A stretch of DNA of 15,462 nucleotides from Pyrinomonadaceae bacterium (GTDB lineage Bacteria > Acidobacteriota > Blastocatellia > Pyrinomonadales > Pyrinomonadaceae): NCBI GenBank assembly GCA_013812565.1, contig JACCTF010000913.1:1-15462 (forward strand), read 5' to 3'. Below the pieces are notes generated by a model, which did no database searches, was not told where the DNA came from, and worked only from the letters and a program-made list of their open reading frames with translations. A program made the translations under genes and the position numbers. Shown here in pieces: positions 9,121-15,462 of this stretch (the stretch's first letter is position 1; each line of letters opens with the position of its first letter).

Positions 9121-10128
9121 ATGATCATCGAATCATCTGCTCCAACGCGCGTCGATCTCGCTGGAGGCACAATCGATATTTGGCCGCTCTACCTGTTCCA
9201 TCCGGGGGCCGTGACCGTCAACTTCGCGATCTCGCTTTATGCGCGCTGCCGCATCGAAACGCGGACTGATGAGCGCATCATCCTTGAATCACGCGACCGC
9301 GGCGTGAAGGTTGAAACAAGCGTCGCTAATAGGGAGCAACTCGCGGACGATAGACAACTCGAACTCGTCTCCAAACTGGTTCACTTCTTCAAACCGCAGA
9401 TTGGTTTTAATCTAACGACCGACTCTGAATCGCCGGCAGGCGCTGGCCTCGGCGGTTCTTCCGCGCTCGCCATCGCTTGCATCGGCGCGCTCAACCGCAT
9501 GGTCGGCGAGCGCTACGAGCGGCGCAAGTTCATCATCATTGCCGCAAACATCGAGACCACTGTGATCCGCGTTCCGGCAGGCTTCCAAGATTACTACGGA
9601 GCTTTCTACGGCAGCGCCAACTGCATCCACTTTCGCCCGGACGGTATCGAGCGCGAAGCGCTGGACGTAAACGGGGGCGAACTAGAGCGGCGTATAACGA
9701 TTTGCTACACGGGCGAACCGCGTCTGTCCGGCATCAACAACTGGGAGATGTTCAAGAGTCACATCGATGGCAACTCCACAATCATCAACCTCTTTGAAGA
9801 CATCCGTGACAGCGCGCGAGATGTTCGTCAAGCGCTGGCGGCGGGCGATTGGCGGCAGGTGAGCGAGACGATGCGCGCTGCCTATCCGAAGCGCAAAGGC
9901 CTCGCGCCTAACATAACAACTCCGCGCATGGAGATGCTGGTTGAAAAAGCCCTAAGACACGGTGCCGAAGCGGCCAAGGTTTGCGGCGCAGGGGGCGGCG
10001 GCTGCATTGCCTTTCTGTGTGCCGAAGAGCGCAAGGAGGATGTCGAGCGAGCGCTTGCGGAGGAAGATGGAGTCAAAATTCTCAGGTGGAAATTCGCGAG
10101 CGAAGGCCTGACGGTGCGGGAATCCTGA
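9121..10128 (+). CDS. GHMP-superfamily sugar kinase, heptose-7-phosphate-kinase-like
   Basis: This 335-residue protein carries all three GHMP kinase motifs: the N-terminal APTRVDLAGGTIDI (7-20), the glycine-rich ATP loop SPAGAGLGGSSALA (104-117) and the C-terminal CGAGGGGCIAFL. Among GHMP kinases, the substrate region VPAGFQDYYGAFYGSANCIHF and the first motif are most like D-glycero-D-manno-heptose 7-phosphate kinase (HddA) and related sugar-1-kinases. Galactokinase or homoserine kinase fit less well. No gmhA, gmhB, rfaE or nucleotidyltransferase gene is nearby, so the substrate remains open. I start at the ATG at 9121; the frame is open two codons further to a TTG at 9115. No Shine-Dalgarno is evident. 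The product is soluble and cytoplasmic. Confidence 0.82.
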   Translation: MIIESSAPTRVDLAGGTIDIWPLYLFHPGAVTVNFAISLYARCRIETRTDERIILESRDRGVKVETSVANREQLADDRQLELVSKLVHFFKPQIGFNLTTDSESPAGAGLGGSSALAIACIGALNRMVGERYERRKFIIIAANIETTVIRVPAGFQDYYGAFYGSANCIHFRPDGIEREALDVNGGELERRITICYTGEPRLSGINNWEMFKSHIDGNSTIINLFEDIRDSARDVRQALAAGDWRQVSETMRAAYPKRKGLAPNITTPRMEMLVEKALRHGAEAAKVCGAGGGGCIAFLCAEERKEDVERALAEEDGVKILRWKFASEGLTVRES

Positions 10129-10221
10129 AGCTGCAAACAAAGACGAGATCACTGCTGCGCGGTTCATCACCGAAGTCGCCATCTCTATTTGCCGTCTCCT
10201 GATTATAAGCTGCCCTAAAGC

Positions 10222-10680
10222 ATGTTGAAGAAATTGCTCGGATACCTGTGGCGTATAACGCCTAGGAGAGTGCGTTACGGAGCCATATGGTCAATAACCG
10301 ACCGCTTCACCGTAACCACCGGAGCCGCCGTGGTCGATGAGCACGGACGCGTGCTTTTACTGAAACACGTTTTTCGCGACGGCAGCGGATGGGGAATGCC
10401 GGGTGGTTTTATCGAGCGCGGTGAGCAACCCGAAGAAGCGCTGCGGCGCGAACTGCGCGAGGAGACGGGGTTGGAACTCGACAAGGTGGAAATTGTTTTG
10501 GCGCGCACGGTCCCCAGAGCCAAACAGATTGAGCTTATCTATCGCTGTCACGCTAAGGGGCGAGCGGTTGATGCGCGAAGCTATGAAGTTAATCGCGCAG
10601 GATGGTTTCGGCTTGACGCGCTGCCTCCAGATTTGACCAAGAGTCAACGCCGGCTCATCGAGCGTGCGCTTGAAAAGTAG
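10222..10680 (+). CDS. Nudix hydrolase
   Basis: The protein has 152 residues with a perfect Nudix box, GX5EX7REUXEEXGU, at 62-84 (G62, E68, R76, E77, E80, E81, G83). Just before it is the usual WGMPGG strand. Nudix enzymes cut nucleoside diphosphates linked to another moiety, using divalent metal bound by the box glutamates. The substrate cannot be read from the sequence. The N-terminal 25 residues are basic and aromatic (MLKKLLGYLWRITPRRVRYG), which may contact membrane or nucleic acid but is not a signal peptide. It starts 93 bases after the GHMP kinase stop, in a gap where I see nothing else. It is separated from pyrE by a heptamer hairpin. Confidence 0.92.
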   Translation: MLKKLLGYLWRITPRRVRYGAIWSITDRFTVTTGAAVVDEHGRVLLLKHVFRDGSGWGMPGGFIERGEQPEEALRRELREETGLELDKVEIVLARTVPRAKQIELIYRCHAKGRAVDARSYEVNRAGWFRLDALPPDLTKSQRRLIERALEK

Positions 10681-10690
10681 CGCCATAAAG

Positions 10691-10765
10691 CAGATGCCGG
10701 ATGCCGGATGTCAGAAGTCAGTTCTTTGCTGTTGCTGACATCCGGCATCTGACATCTAATATCTG
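10691..10765. repeat. Heptamer inverted-repeat element upstream of pyrE
   Basis: The left arm is CAGATGC, CGGATGC, CGGATGT, CAGAAGT from 10691. The right arm is CTGACAT, CCGGCAT, CTGACAT, CTAATAT from 10735. Bases 10691-10714 pair with 10735-10758 at 21 of 24 positions, with a perfect inner 15 bases and a 20-base loop. The loop segment at 10720-10736 resembles the loop of the element at 11401-11469 (14 of 17). It starts 10 bases after the Nudix stop and ends just before the pyrE ribosome binding site. Confidence 0.88.
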
Positions 10766-10770
10766 GTTAT

Positions 10771-10776
10771 GAGGAG
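10771..10776 (+). promoter_or_regulatory. Ribosome binding site of pyrE
   Basis: GAGGAG lies 11 bases before the ATG at 10788. It is one of only two strong Shine-Dalgarno sequences in the window and supports this start over an upstream overlapping frame. Confidence 0.7.
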
Positions 10777-10787
10777 ACAGAAAAACG

Positions 10788-11396
10788 ATGGTTCAACTAA
10801 TTCCATCACCCGAAGATGTAATGCAGATTTTGCGACGCACCGGAGCTTTCCGCGAAGGCCACTTTGTTTATCCTTCGGGCAAACACACTCCGCACTATTT
10901 TCAGATGCCGCTTGCCTTTCGCTATTACGACACGGCGCGCGTGCTTGCGGTTGCGCTCAGCCGTAAATTTCGTCTTGATAAAGAAGTCGCAAGTGCACTT
11001 CCCAAAATCGCGATGATTTCGCCTGGACCCGGCGGCATCCCGGTCGCCTTCGGTGTGCGCGAAGCACTTAGCGCGGAACAGATTTACTGGGCTGAACGCG
11101 AAGATAACAAGCGCTGTTTTCGCCAGTACGTCAATCAAAGCGAAGTGCCTCCATGCGTCATCGTCGACGACATCGTTCGCACTGGTGAAGCGCTGCGCGA
11201 AACATTTGCACTGGTCAAGGAACTCGGCGCGACCGTGGTCGGGTGTGGCACAATCGTGCGCTTCACCGGTGCGCCCGACCGGATTGATGATGTGCGGATT
11301 AGATCGCTTGTGGAATTTGACGCCAACTGGTACGACAACGCCGAACAGTGCCGCGACTGCAGACGCAACGTACCCATCGAGCATGTCAGATTCTAA
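10788..11396 (+). CDS. pyrE: Orotate phosphoribosyltransferase (short Thermus-like type)
   Basis: The 202-residue protein matches the OPRT layout. The N-terminal substrate hood reads ILRRTGAFREGHFVYPSGKH (14-33). A glycine loop (SPGPGGIPVAFGVREAL) and the 13-residue PRPP motif CVIVDDIVRTGEAL (123-136) follow. The C-terminus ends in a Cys pair (EQCRDCRRNVPIE), as I recall for the short Thermus-type PyrE. OPRT joins orotate to PRPP to make OMP in pyrimidine synthesis. The catalytic flexible loop region (EREDNKRCFRQY) is not a close match to the common K-rich loop, so another purine or pyrimidine PRTase activity is possible. There is a good ribosome binding site upstream. pyrF or other pyr genes are not in the window. 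It converges with recR. Confidence 0.78.
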   Translation: MVQLIPSPEDVMQILRRTGAFREGHFVYPSGKHTPHYFQMPLAFRYYDTARVLAVALSRKFRLDKEVASALPKIAMISPGPGGIPVAFGVREALSAEQIYWAEREDNKRCFRQYVNQSEVPPCVIVDDIVRTGEALRETFALVKELGATVVGCGTIVRFTGAPDRIDDVRIRSLVEFDANWYDNAEQCRDCRRNVPIEHVRF

Positions 11397-11400
11397 AGTA

Positions 11401-11469
11401 GTGACGAGTGACGAGTGACAAGATAAAGCATAGTTCTTTCTTGTCGCTCGTCACTATTTACTTGTCACC
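11401..11469. repeat. Heptamer inverted-repeat element between pyrE and recR
   Basis: The left arm has GTGACGA, GTGACGA, GTGACAA from 11401. The right arm has TTGTCGC, TCGTCAC, TATTTAC, TTGTCAC from 11441. Bases 11407-11423 pair with 11439-11455 at 16 of 17 positions around a 15-base loop. The stretch 11415-11469 is 48/55 identical to the reverse complement of 12098-12152 beyond the other end of recR. It fills the gap between the convergent pyrE and recR stops, where a hairpin could also help end transcription, though no long T-run follows. Confidence 0.9.
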
Positions 11470-11474
11470 ACTTT

Positions 11475-12089
11475 TCAGATTTCGTGCCGATTGGTGAGCG
11501 CTTTGTCCATCGTCACTTCATCAACATATTCGAGATCGCTGCCGACGGGCATGCCCATCGCTATGCGCGTGACGCGCAGGCCGAGCGGTTTGAGCAGGTG
11601 TTTGATGTAGTTGGCGGTCGCTTCGCCCTCGGTGTTTGGGTTGGTCGCCAGAATAACTTCGCGTACTTCAACCCCTTCGTTGTTCTCAGGCTTTAAGCGG
11701 GGTAGCAAATTAGCTAAGCGCAGGTCCTCAACGTTCATGCCGCGAATCGGTGAGATACTTCCGTGCAGCACATGATAGAGGCCTTTGTAAGAACGCGTCT
11801 TCTCAACCGCCACAAGATTGTAAGGTTCTTCAACAACGCAGATCACCGAGCGGTCGCGTCCCGGCGACGAGCAGAAACGACATGGATCAACATCCGTGAG
11901 ATTATTGCAGATTGAGCAAGAGACGATCCGGCGTTTTACTTCCTGCAGCGCTGCAATGAAGCGTTCGACATCGGTCTCAGACATCCGCAGAACGTGAAAG
12001 GCGAGACGCTGCGCCGACTTATGTCCGATGCCGGGCAGCCGCTTGAACTCATCAATTAGCTTGATAACTGGTTCGGCGTATTCAAGCAT
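11475..12089 (-). CDS. recR: Recombination mediator RecR
   Basis: This 204-residue protein contains the full RecR set: helix-hairpin-helix FKRLPGIGHKSAQRLAF (15-31), a C4 zinc site with C58, C61, C70 and C73 (CSICN, CRFC), a Toprim domain from ICVVEEPYNLVAVEKT through ATNPNTEGEATANY, and the C-terminal MPVGSDLEYVDEVTMDKALTNR. RecR works with RecO and RecF to load RecA on gapped DNA. I start at the ATG at 12089, which gives the family length. The frame continues to 12137, but those 16 extra codons (MALTCHLSLFTCHPLF) are written in heptamer repeat and have no RecR homology. The gene follows ybaB on the same strand after a repeat element, the common ybaB-recR order; dnaX, often first in that operon, is absent. 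Confidence 0.97.
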   Translation of the reverse strand: MLEYAEPVIKLIDEFKRLPGIGHKSAQRLAFHVLRMSETDVERFIAALQEVKRRIVSCSICNNLTDVDPCRFCSSPGRDRSVICVVEEPYNLVAVEKTRSYKGLYHVLHGSISPIRGMNVEDLRLANLLPRLKPENNEGVEVREVILATNPNTEGEATANYIKHLLKPLGLRVTRIAMGMPVGSDLEYVDEVTMDKALTNRHEI

Positions 12090-12097
12090 AAAAAGAG

Positions 12098-12160
12098 GGT
12101 GACAAGTAAACAGTGACAAGTGACAAGTAAGAGCCATGCTTTATCTTGTTACTTGTCACT
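12098..12160. repeat. Heptamer inverted-repeat element between ybaB and recR
   Basis: Units GTGACAA, GTAAACA, GTGACAA, GTGACAA run from 12099. Bases 12112-12127 pair with 12145-12160 at 15 of 16 positions across a 17-base loop. Its reverse complement is 48/55 identical, without gaps, to 11415-11469 on the other side of recR. It sits between the ybaB stop and the recR start, so it would be transcribed within the ybaB-recR message. Confidence 0.9.
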
Positions 12161-12162
12161 TC

Positions 12163-12477
12163 TTAAAGGAGTCCCCCGAGTCCGGGCGGAAGCATGCCGC
12201 CGAGTTTGCCCTTCATCGCTTCATCGACTTTGCGTCCCGCTTCATTAACAGCGGCCACGATCATGTCTTGGAGCATTTCGACATCGCCATCTTTGATCGC
12301 CTCCGGATCAATCTTCAGCGATTCAACCTCTTTGGTGCCGCGCATCAGAACGGTGACCACGCCGCCACCCGCCGAAGCATCAACGCGCATCGCGTCCATC
12401 TCAAGCTGCATCTTTTCCTGCATCTGCTGCGCCTGCTTCATCATCTTCTGCAGGTCCATCCCGCCAGGAAACTTCAT
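12163..12477 (-). CDS. ybaB: YbaB/EbfC-family nucleoid-associated protein
   Basis: This small 104-residue protein has the family's long first helix ([20 protein letters not shown]), followed by the sheet [21 protein letters not shown] and an amphipathic helix ([20 protein letters not shown]). It ends in a Gly/Leu/Pro-rich tail ([12 protein letters not shown]). YbaB dimers bind DNA non-specifically or at short palindromes and usually sit next to recR, as here. The ATG at 12477 is preferred over the adjacent TTG at 12480 because AGAGGAG lies 8 bases before it. It is transcribed divergently from the helicase gene. Confidence 0.95.
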   Translation of the reverse strand: MKFPGGMDLQKMMKQAQQMQEKMQLEMDAMRVDASAGGGVVTVLMRGTKEVESLKIDPEAIKDGDVEMLQDMIVAAVNEAGRKVDEAMKGKLGGMLPPGLGGLL

Positions 12478-12485
12478 CAAGGTAA

Positions 12486-12492
12486 CTCCTCT
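12486..12492 (-). promoter_or_regulatory. Ribosome binding site of ybaB
   Basis: AGAGGAG on the minus strand, with an 8-base spacer to the ATG at 12477 and only 5 bases to the TTG, decides the start codon. Confidence 0.75.
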
Positions 12493-12565
12493 TTGTTGGT
12501 TGCTAACATCTGTCGAAAACTACGTTTGTGCATCCTAACTTTCATCGATCATGAATGCAACCGCC

Positions 12566-12644
12566 CATAAAAAAGTGATGATTGATGAGTGATGAGTTAA
12601 AACATTGTTCCTGCTCATAACCCACCACTTATCACTTTTTTATG
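12566..12644. repeat. Inverted heptamer element in the ybaB-helicase divergent gap
   Basis: The outer arms CATAAAAAAGTGAT (12566-12579) and ATCACTTTTTTATG (12631-12644) are perfect reverse complements over 14 bases, and a weaker stem continues inward. Left-arm units GTGATGA, TTGATGA, GTGATGA run from 12575 to 12595. It ends 20 bases before the helicase ATG and lies between two divergent starts, so despite the A/T ends it is not placed to act as a terminator. Promoter elements for the helicase may overlap its right end. Confidence 0.82.
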
Positions 12645-12664
12645 TTATAAGCGAGCATTAAGTT

Positions 12665-14746
12665 ATGAAGCGTTATGTCATCAAGCGCCCTGATGGGGGC
12701 GGCCTGCCAGACAGGTTGGCGCGCTACCGCGAGGAGTTAAATGAAGAGCAGCTCGCGGTGGCAAGCGCACCGCCGGGTGCTGGGCTGGTGATTGCCGGGG
12801 CGGGTTCAGGAAAGACCCGCGCGATCACATACCGCGTCGCCTACCTGATCGAGCAAGGTGTCGCGCCGGCGCGAATTATGCTGGCAACGTTCACTAATCG
12901 TGCGGCGCGAGAAATGCTCCGCCGCGTCGAACATTTAACGGGCGGCGAAATGCGCCGCGTCTGGGGCGGAACATTTCATCGCATCGGCAACCTCGTGCTG
13001 CGCCGTCATGCGACTGGGCTGGGCTACCAATCGAACTACACGATTCTAGATTCAGAAGATGCGCGCGACCTCTTGGCCGTATGCGTGGGTGAAACAGGCA
13101 TCGACTCACGCGCGCGCCGCTTCCCAAAGCCTGAAGTGCTGCAAGACATCATCAGCTTCGCGACCAACACGGATCAACCGGTTGCCGAAATAATTGCCCG
13201 CCGCTATCCGCACTTTGAACCGCTCACCGAGCAGATCATGCGCGTCGATACGATTTACCTGGAGCGTAAACGCGTTCGCAACGTGATGGATTACGATGAT
13301 CTACTTCTCAACTGGAAGCGGCTGCTGGTAGAGCGCGAGGAGATCGCGAAGATTTATGCGGAGCAGTTCGAGCACATCCTGGTTGATGAGTTTCAAGACA
13401 CCAATAAGCTGCAATCTGAGATCGTCGATCTGCTGGCGATGAAAAACCGTAACGTGATGGTTGTTGGCGACGACGCGCAATCCATCTTCGCGTGGCGCGG
13501 CGCTGAGTGGACGAACATCTATGAGTTTCCCAAGCGCTACCCGGAAGCGCGCATCTACCGTTTAGAAACGAACTATCGCTCAACGCCTGAAATCTTAGCG
13601 CTTGCCAACCAGTCAATCCAAAGAAACCGTCAACAGTTTCCGAAAGCGCTTCGCGCCGCACGGCCTTCGCTTGGAATTGGTCCCGCGTTGGTGCCCTGCC
13701 GCGATGCCGATCAGCAAGCTGCGTTTGTTGCTGCGCGTGTTCTGGAGCTGCGCGACGAGGGCACTCCGCTCGAAGATATCGCCGTGCTCTATCGTTCACA
13801 TTACCATTCGCTTGAGGTGCAACTGGAACTCACACGCCGCGCCGTTCCGTACCGCATCAGAAGCGGCGTGCGCTTCTTCGAGCAGGCGCACATCAAAGAT
13901 GTCATTTCTTACCTGCGACTCGTTGCTAATCCGCGCGATGAACTGGCGTGGAAGCGCGTTCTACGTCTTATCCCGCAGGTTGGCACGGCGACCGCAAACA
14001 GAATCTGGGAGCAGCTTGCCGATGCTCCTGATCCGCTTGCGCTCGTGCGCCGGGGCGACGTTGATAAAGCCGCGCTTCGCCGCGGAAGCGGTTGGGGTGA
14101 GTTCCGTGTGCTGCTTGATGCGCTGGTTCAGGATGAAGCGAGAAACAATCCGGCGAAGCAGATTGAAATTGTCCTCGCGAGCGGGTACGAAGCGCATCTC
14201 GCCAACACTTATGAAAACGCCGAAGCGCGGCTTGAGGATTTACGCCAGCTCGCTCGCTACAGCGCGCGCTACAACTCCACGGAAGATTTTCTCGCGGAAC
14301 TCGCGCTTCTCTCCACCGAACGCTATGGTGCGCCGCAAGCGGTGGCGGGCGAAGACGTTGTGATGAGCGGAGACGAAGATGAATTTCTAACCCTTACCTC
14401 TGTGCATCAAGCGAAAGGTTTGGAGTGGCGTGCGGTGTTTATCATCTGGGCGGCGGACGGCAAATTTCCGAGCCCACGTGCGCTGCGTGATACGGAAGGC
14501 GAAGAAGAAGAGCGCAGACTTTGGTATGTAGCGCTGACACGCGCGCGCGATGGGCTTTACATCACCTACCCGCTGATGAGCACCGATTACAATCGGCAGA
14601 CGGTTGTGCAACGTCCTTCGCGCTTTGTCACCGAGGTCTCCCCTGATCTCTACGAGATTTGGGAGCTGGAAGAAGACCGCACACCGCTTCTCGTTGCCGG
14701 AGAAGCAGATGAAGTGATGGATGAACCGGACGGTTACGTTCACTGA
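12665..14746 (+). CDS. UvrD/Rep/PcrA-type superfamily 1A DNA helicase
   Basis: The 693-residue protein shows all SF1A motifs in order: Q motif LNEEQLAVA (25-33), Walker A AGAGSGKT (44-51), Ia ATFTNRAAREM, Walker B ILVDEFQDT with D241/E242, III VVGDDAQSIFAWRGA, IV LETNYRST, V SVHQAKGLEW around 579-588, and VI LWYVALTRARDGLYI around 619-633. These enzymes unwind DNA 3' to 5' using ATP and act in nucleotide-excision and mismatch repair or at stalled forks. The length is a little below E. coli UvrD (720). The C-terminus ends in an acidic tail (DRTPLLVAGEADEVMDEPDG) rather than the basic RNA-polymerase-binding tail of PcrA, so I do not choose between uvrD, rep and pcrA. No RecB-type nuclease domain is present. 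The hydrolase gene follows after 13 bases. Confidence 0.96.
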   Translation: MKRYVIKRPDGGGLPDRLARYREELNEEQLAVASAPPGAGLVIAGAGSGKTRAITYRVAYLIEQGVAPARIMLATFTNRAAREMLRRVEHLTGGEMRRVWGGTFHRIGNLVLRRHATGLGYQSNYTILDSEDARDLLAVCVGETGIDSRARRFPKPEVLQDIISFATNTDQPVAEIIARRYPHFEPLTEQIMRVDTIYLERKRVRNVMDYDDLLLNWKRLLVEREEIAKIYAEQFEHILVDEFQDTNKLQSEIVDLLAMKNRNVMVVGDDAQSIFAWRGAEWTNIYEFPKRYPEARIYRLETNYRSTPEILALANQSIQRNRQQFPKALRAARPSLGIGPALVPCRDADQQAAFVAARVLELRDEGTPLEDIAVLYRSHYHSLEVQLELTRRAVPYRIRSGVRFFEQAHIKDVISYLRLVANPRDELAWKRVLRLIPQVGTATANRIWEQLADAPDPLALVRRGDVDKAALRRGSGWGEFRVLLDALVQDEARNNPAKQIEIVLASGYEAHLANTYENAEARLEDLRQLARYSARYNSTEDFLAELALLSTERYGAPQAVAGEDVVMSGDEDEFLTLTSVHQAKGLEWRAVFIIWAADGKFPSPRALRDTEGEEEERRLWYVALTRARDGLYITYPLMSTDYNRQTVVQRPSRFVTEVSPDLYEIWELEEDRTPLLVAGEADEVMDEPDGYVH

Positions 14747-14759
14747 GTAAATCTTTGTT

Positions 14760-15462
14760 ATGCAACCCGACGATACAAATTCTCTGCACACTGATTGTAC
14801 GCTCGCGGCGCGGATCAAGTTATATTACGACCTTGACGTTCCCGTGAGGCTGCCGTGTCCGTTGCTCATCGCGCTCCACGGTTACAGCGGCAACAAGCGG
14901 CAGATGATACGCGAAGCTAAACAGCTTGCGCCTGATGGTTTTGCCGTCGCTTCGCTGCAAGGTTTTTATCAGCACTTGCGCGAGCCGAAGCGTGCGGGTG
15001 AGCCGCTGCGTTACGGCTTCGGCTGGCTGACAAACTTTCACCCTGAAGAATCCATCGCGCTGCATCATCAAACACTACTCGACCACACAGACTTGCTCAT
15101 TGCGGAAGGCGTCACCCTCAAAGGGCAAATCTTTCTTCTCGGCTTCTCGCAATCAGTGGCACTCAACTACCGCTTTGTTTTCACCAATCCGCAAACAGTG
15201 CACGGCGTGGTTGCCATCTGCGGCGGCGGCTTGCCCGGCGACTGGGATACGAATGAACTCTACAGTGACACCGAAACGGCGGTGCTTCATCTATGCGGCT
15301 CGCGGGATGAGTTCTACCCGCCCGCGCGCACAAGCGACTACGCGGCGCGGCTTCGCACACGAACGCAGGATGTCCAAGTGCGAAGCTACGACGTGGGTCA
15401 CGAGATCACGCCTGCGATGCGCGAATATGCACGCGCATGGTTGCAACCGCGCGCTGTAGCCC
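14760..15462 (+). CDS. Alpha/beta hydrolase, esterase/phospholipase-like (3' end outside window)
   Basis: The frame is open from the ATG at 14760 to the right edge: 234 codons, with the stop not reached. The alpha/beta-hydrolase fold is visible. The oxyanion motif is ALHGYSG (38-44), the nucleophile is S130 in LLGFSQS, an acid D183 lies in CGSRDEFYP, and H214 lies in DVGHEITP. The order and spacing match the carboxylesterase/phospholipase group (YpfH/PlpD2-like small serine hydrolases). The nucleophile elbow is GFSQS instead of the usual GFSQG. There is no signal peptide, so it is probably cytoplasmic. With only 13 bases after the helicase stop it is likely co-transcribed, although the functions do not obviously connect. 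No Shine-Dalgarno is evident. Confidence 0.85.
   Translation, partial: MQPDDTNSLHTDCTLAARIKLYYDLDVPVRLPCPLLIALHGYSGNKRQMIREAKQLAPDGFAVASLQGFYQHLREPKRAGEPLRYGFGWLTNFHPEESIALHHQTLLDHTDLLIAEGVTLKGQIFLLGFSQSVALNYRFVFTNPQTVHGVVAICGGGLPGDWDTNELYSDTETAVLHLCGSRDEFYPPARTSDYAARLRTRTQDVQVRSYDVGHEITPAMREYARAWLQPRAVA

Noticed and set aside
9036..12644. CRISPR array reading of the spaced short repeats
   Set aside because: Units are 7 bases, vary by site, and are arranged as single inverted pairs, with no spacers of constant length and no cas genes.
12641..12664. Possible -10 box (TTATAA) before the helicase gene
   Set aside because: No matching -35 at proper spacing that is independent of the hairpin, so not called as a promoter.

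Overview
The window reads as bacterial chromosome of moderately high GC with tightly packed housekeeping and accessory genes. There are fourteen protein genes, no RNA genes, no insertion sequence and no CRISPR. LepA, RecR, YbaB, orotate phosphoribosyltransferase and a UvrD-type helicase mark it as bacterial. The gene mix, the secreted YCF48-like propeller and the heptamer-rich spacers would suit an Acidobacteriota (Blastocatellia-like) genome, but that is an inference; no rRNA or other marker settles it.

Layout. On the minus strand from 7998 down to 1 run a ROK-family protein, lepA, a small acidic ORF overlapping the lepA stop, an SbcC/Rad50-like SMC ATPase, RNase HI, and a secreted beta-propeller protein cut by the left edge. 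A likely intrinsic terminator separates the ROK gene from lepA. From 8263 the plus strand carries a DedA-type membrane protein, a GHMP sugar kinase, a Nudix hydrolase and orotate phosphoribosyltransferase (pyrE). recR and ybaB follow on the minus strand, with ybaB transcribed first. The right end, on the plus strand, has a UvrD/Rep helicase followed 13 bases later by an alpha/beta hydrolase that runs off the window. Two genes are easy to miss because they are cut by the edges: the propeller at 1-954 and the hydrolase at 14760-15462.

Functionally, sbcC, rnhA, recR, ybaB and the helicase are all DNA-end, R-loop or repair functions. The ROK, GHMP, Nudix and pyrE genes belong to sugar-phosphate and nucleotide metabolism but do not form one recognisable pathway. 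LepA is a ribosomal GTPase.

The most striking non-gene structure is a family of short intergenic elements built from 7-base tandem units. Most are arranged as two inverted arms around a 15-26 base loop. Eight sites are visible (about 1546-1655, 4698-4744, 6850-6919, 9036-9106, 10691-10765, 11401-11469, 12098-12160 and 12566-12644). The heptamer sequence differs from site to site, but the two arms of one site match. The best has a perfect 25-base inverted repeat. Two copies, 48/55 identical, lie in opposite orientation on either side of recR. Some elements leak into coding sequence: one supplies the first residues of RNase HI and apparently the tail of SbcC, and others create misleading upstream starts for recR and sbcC.
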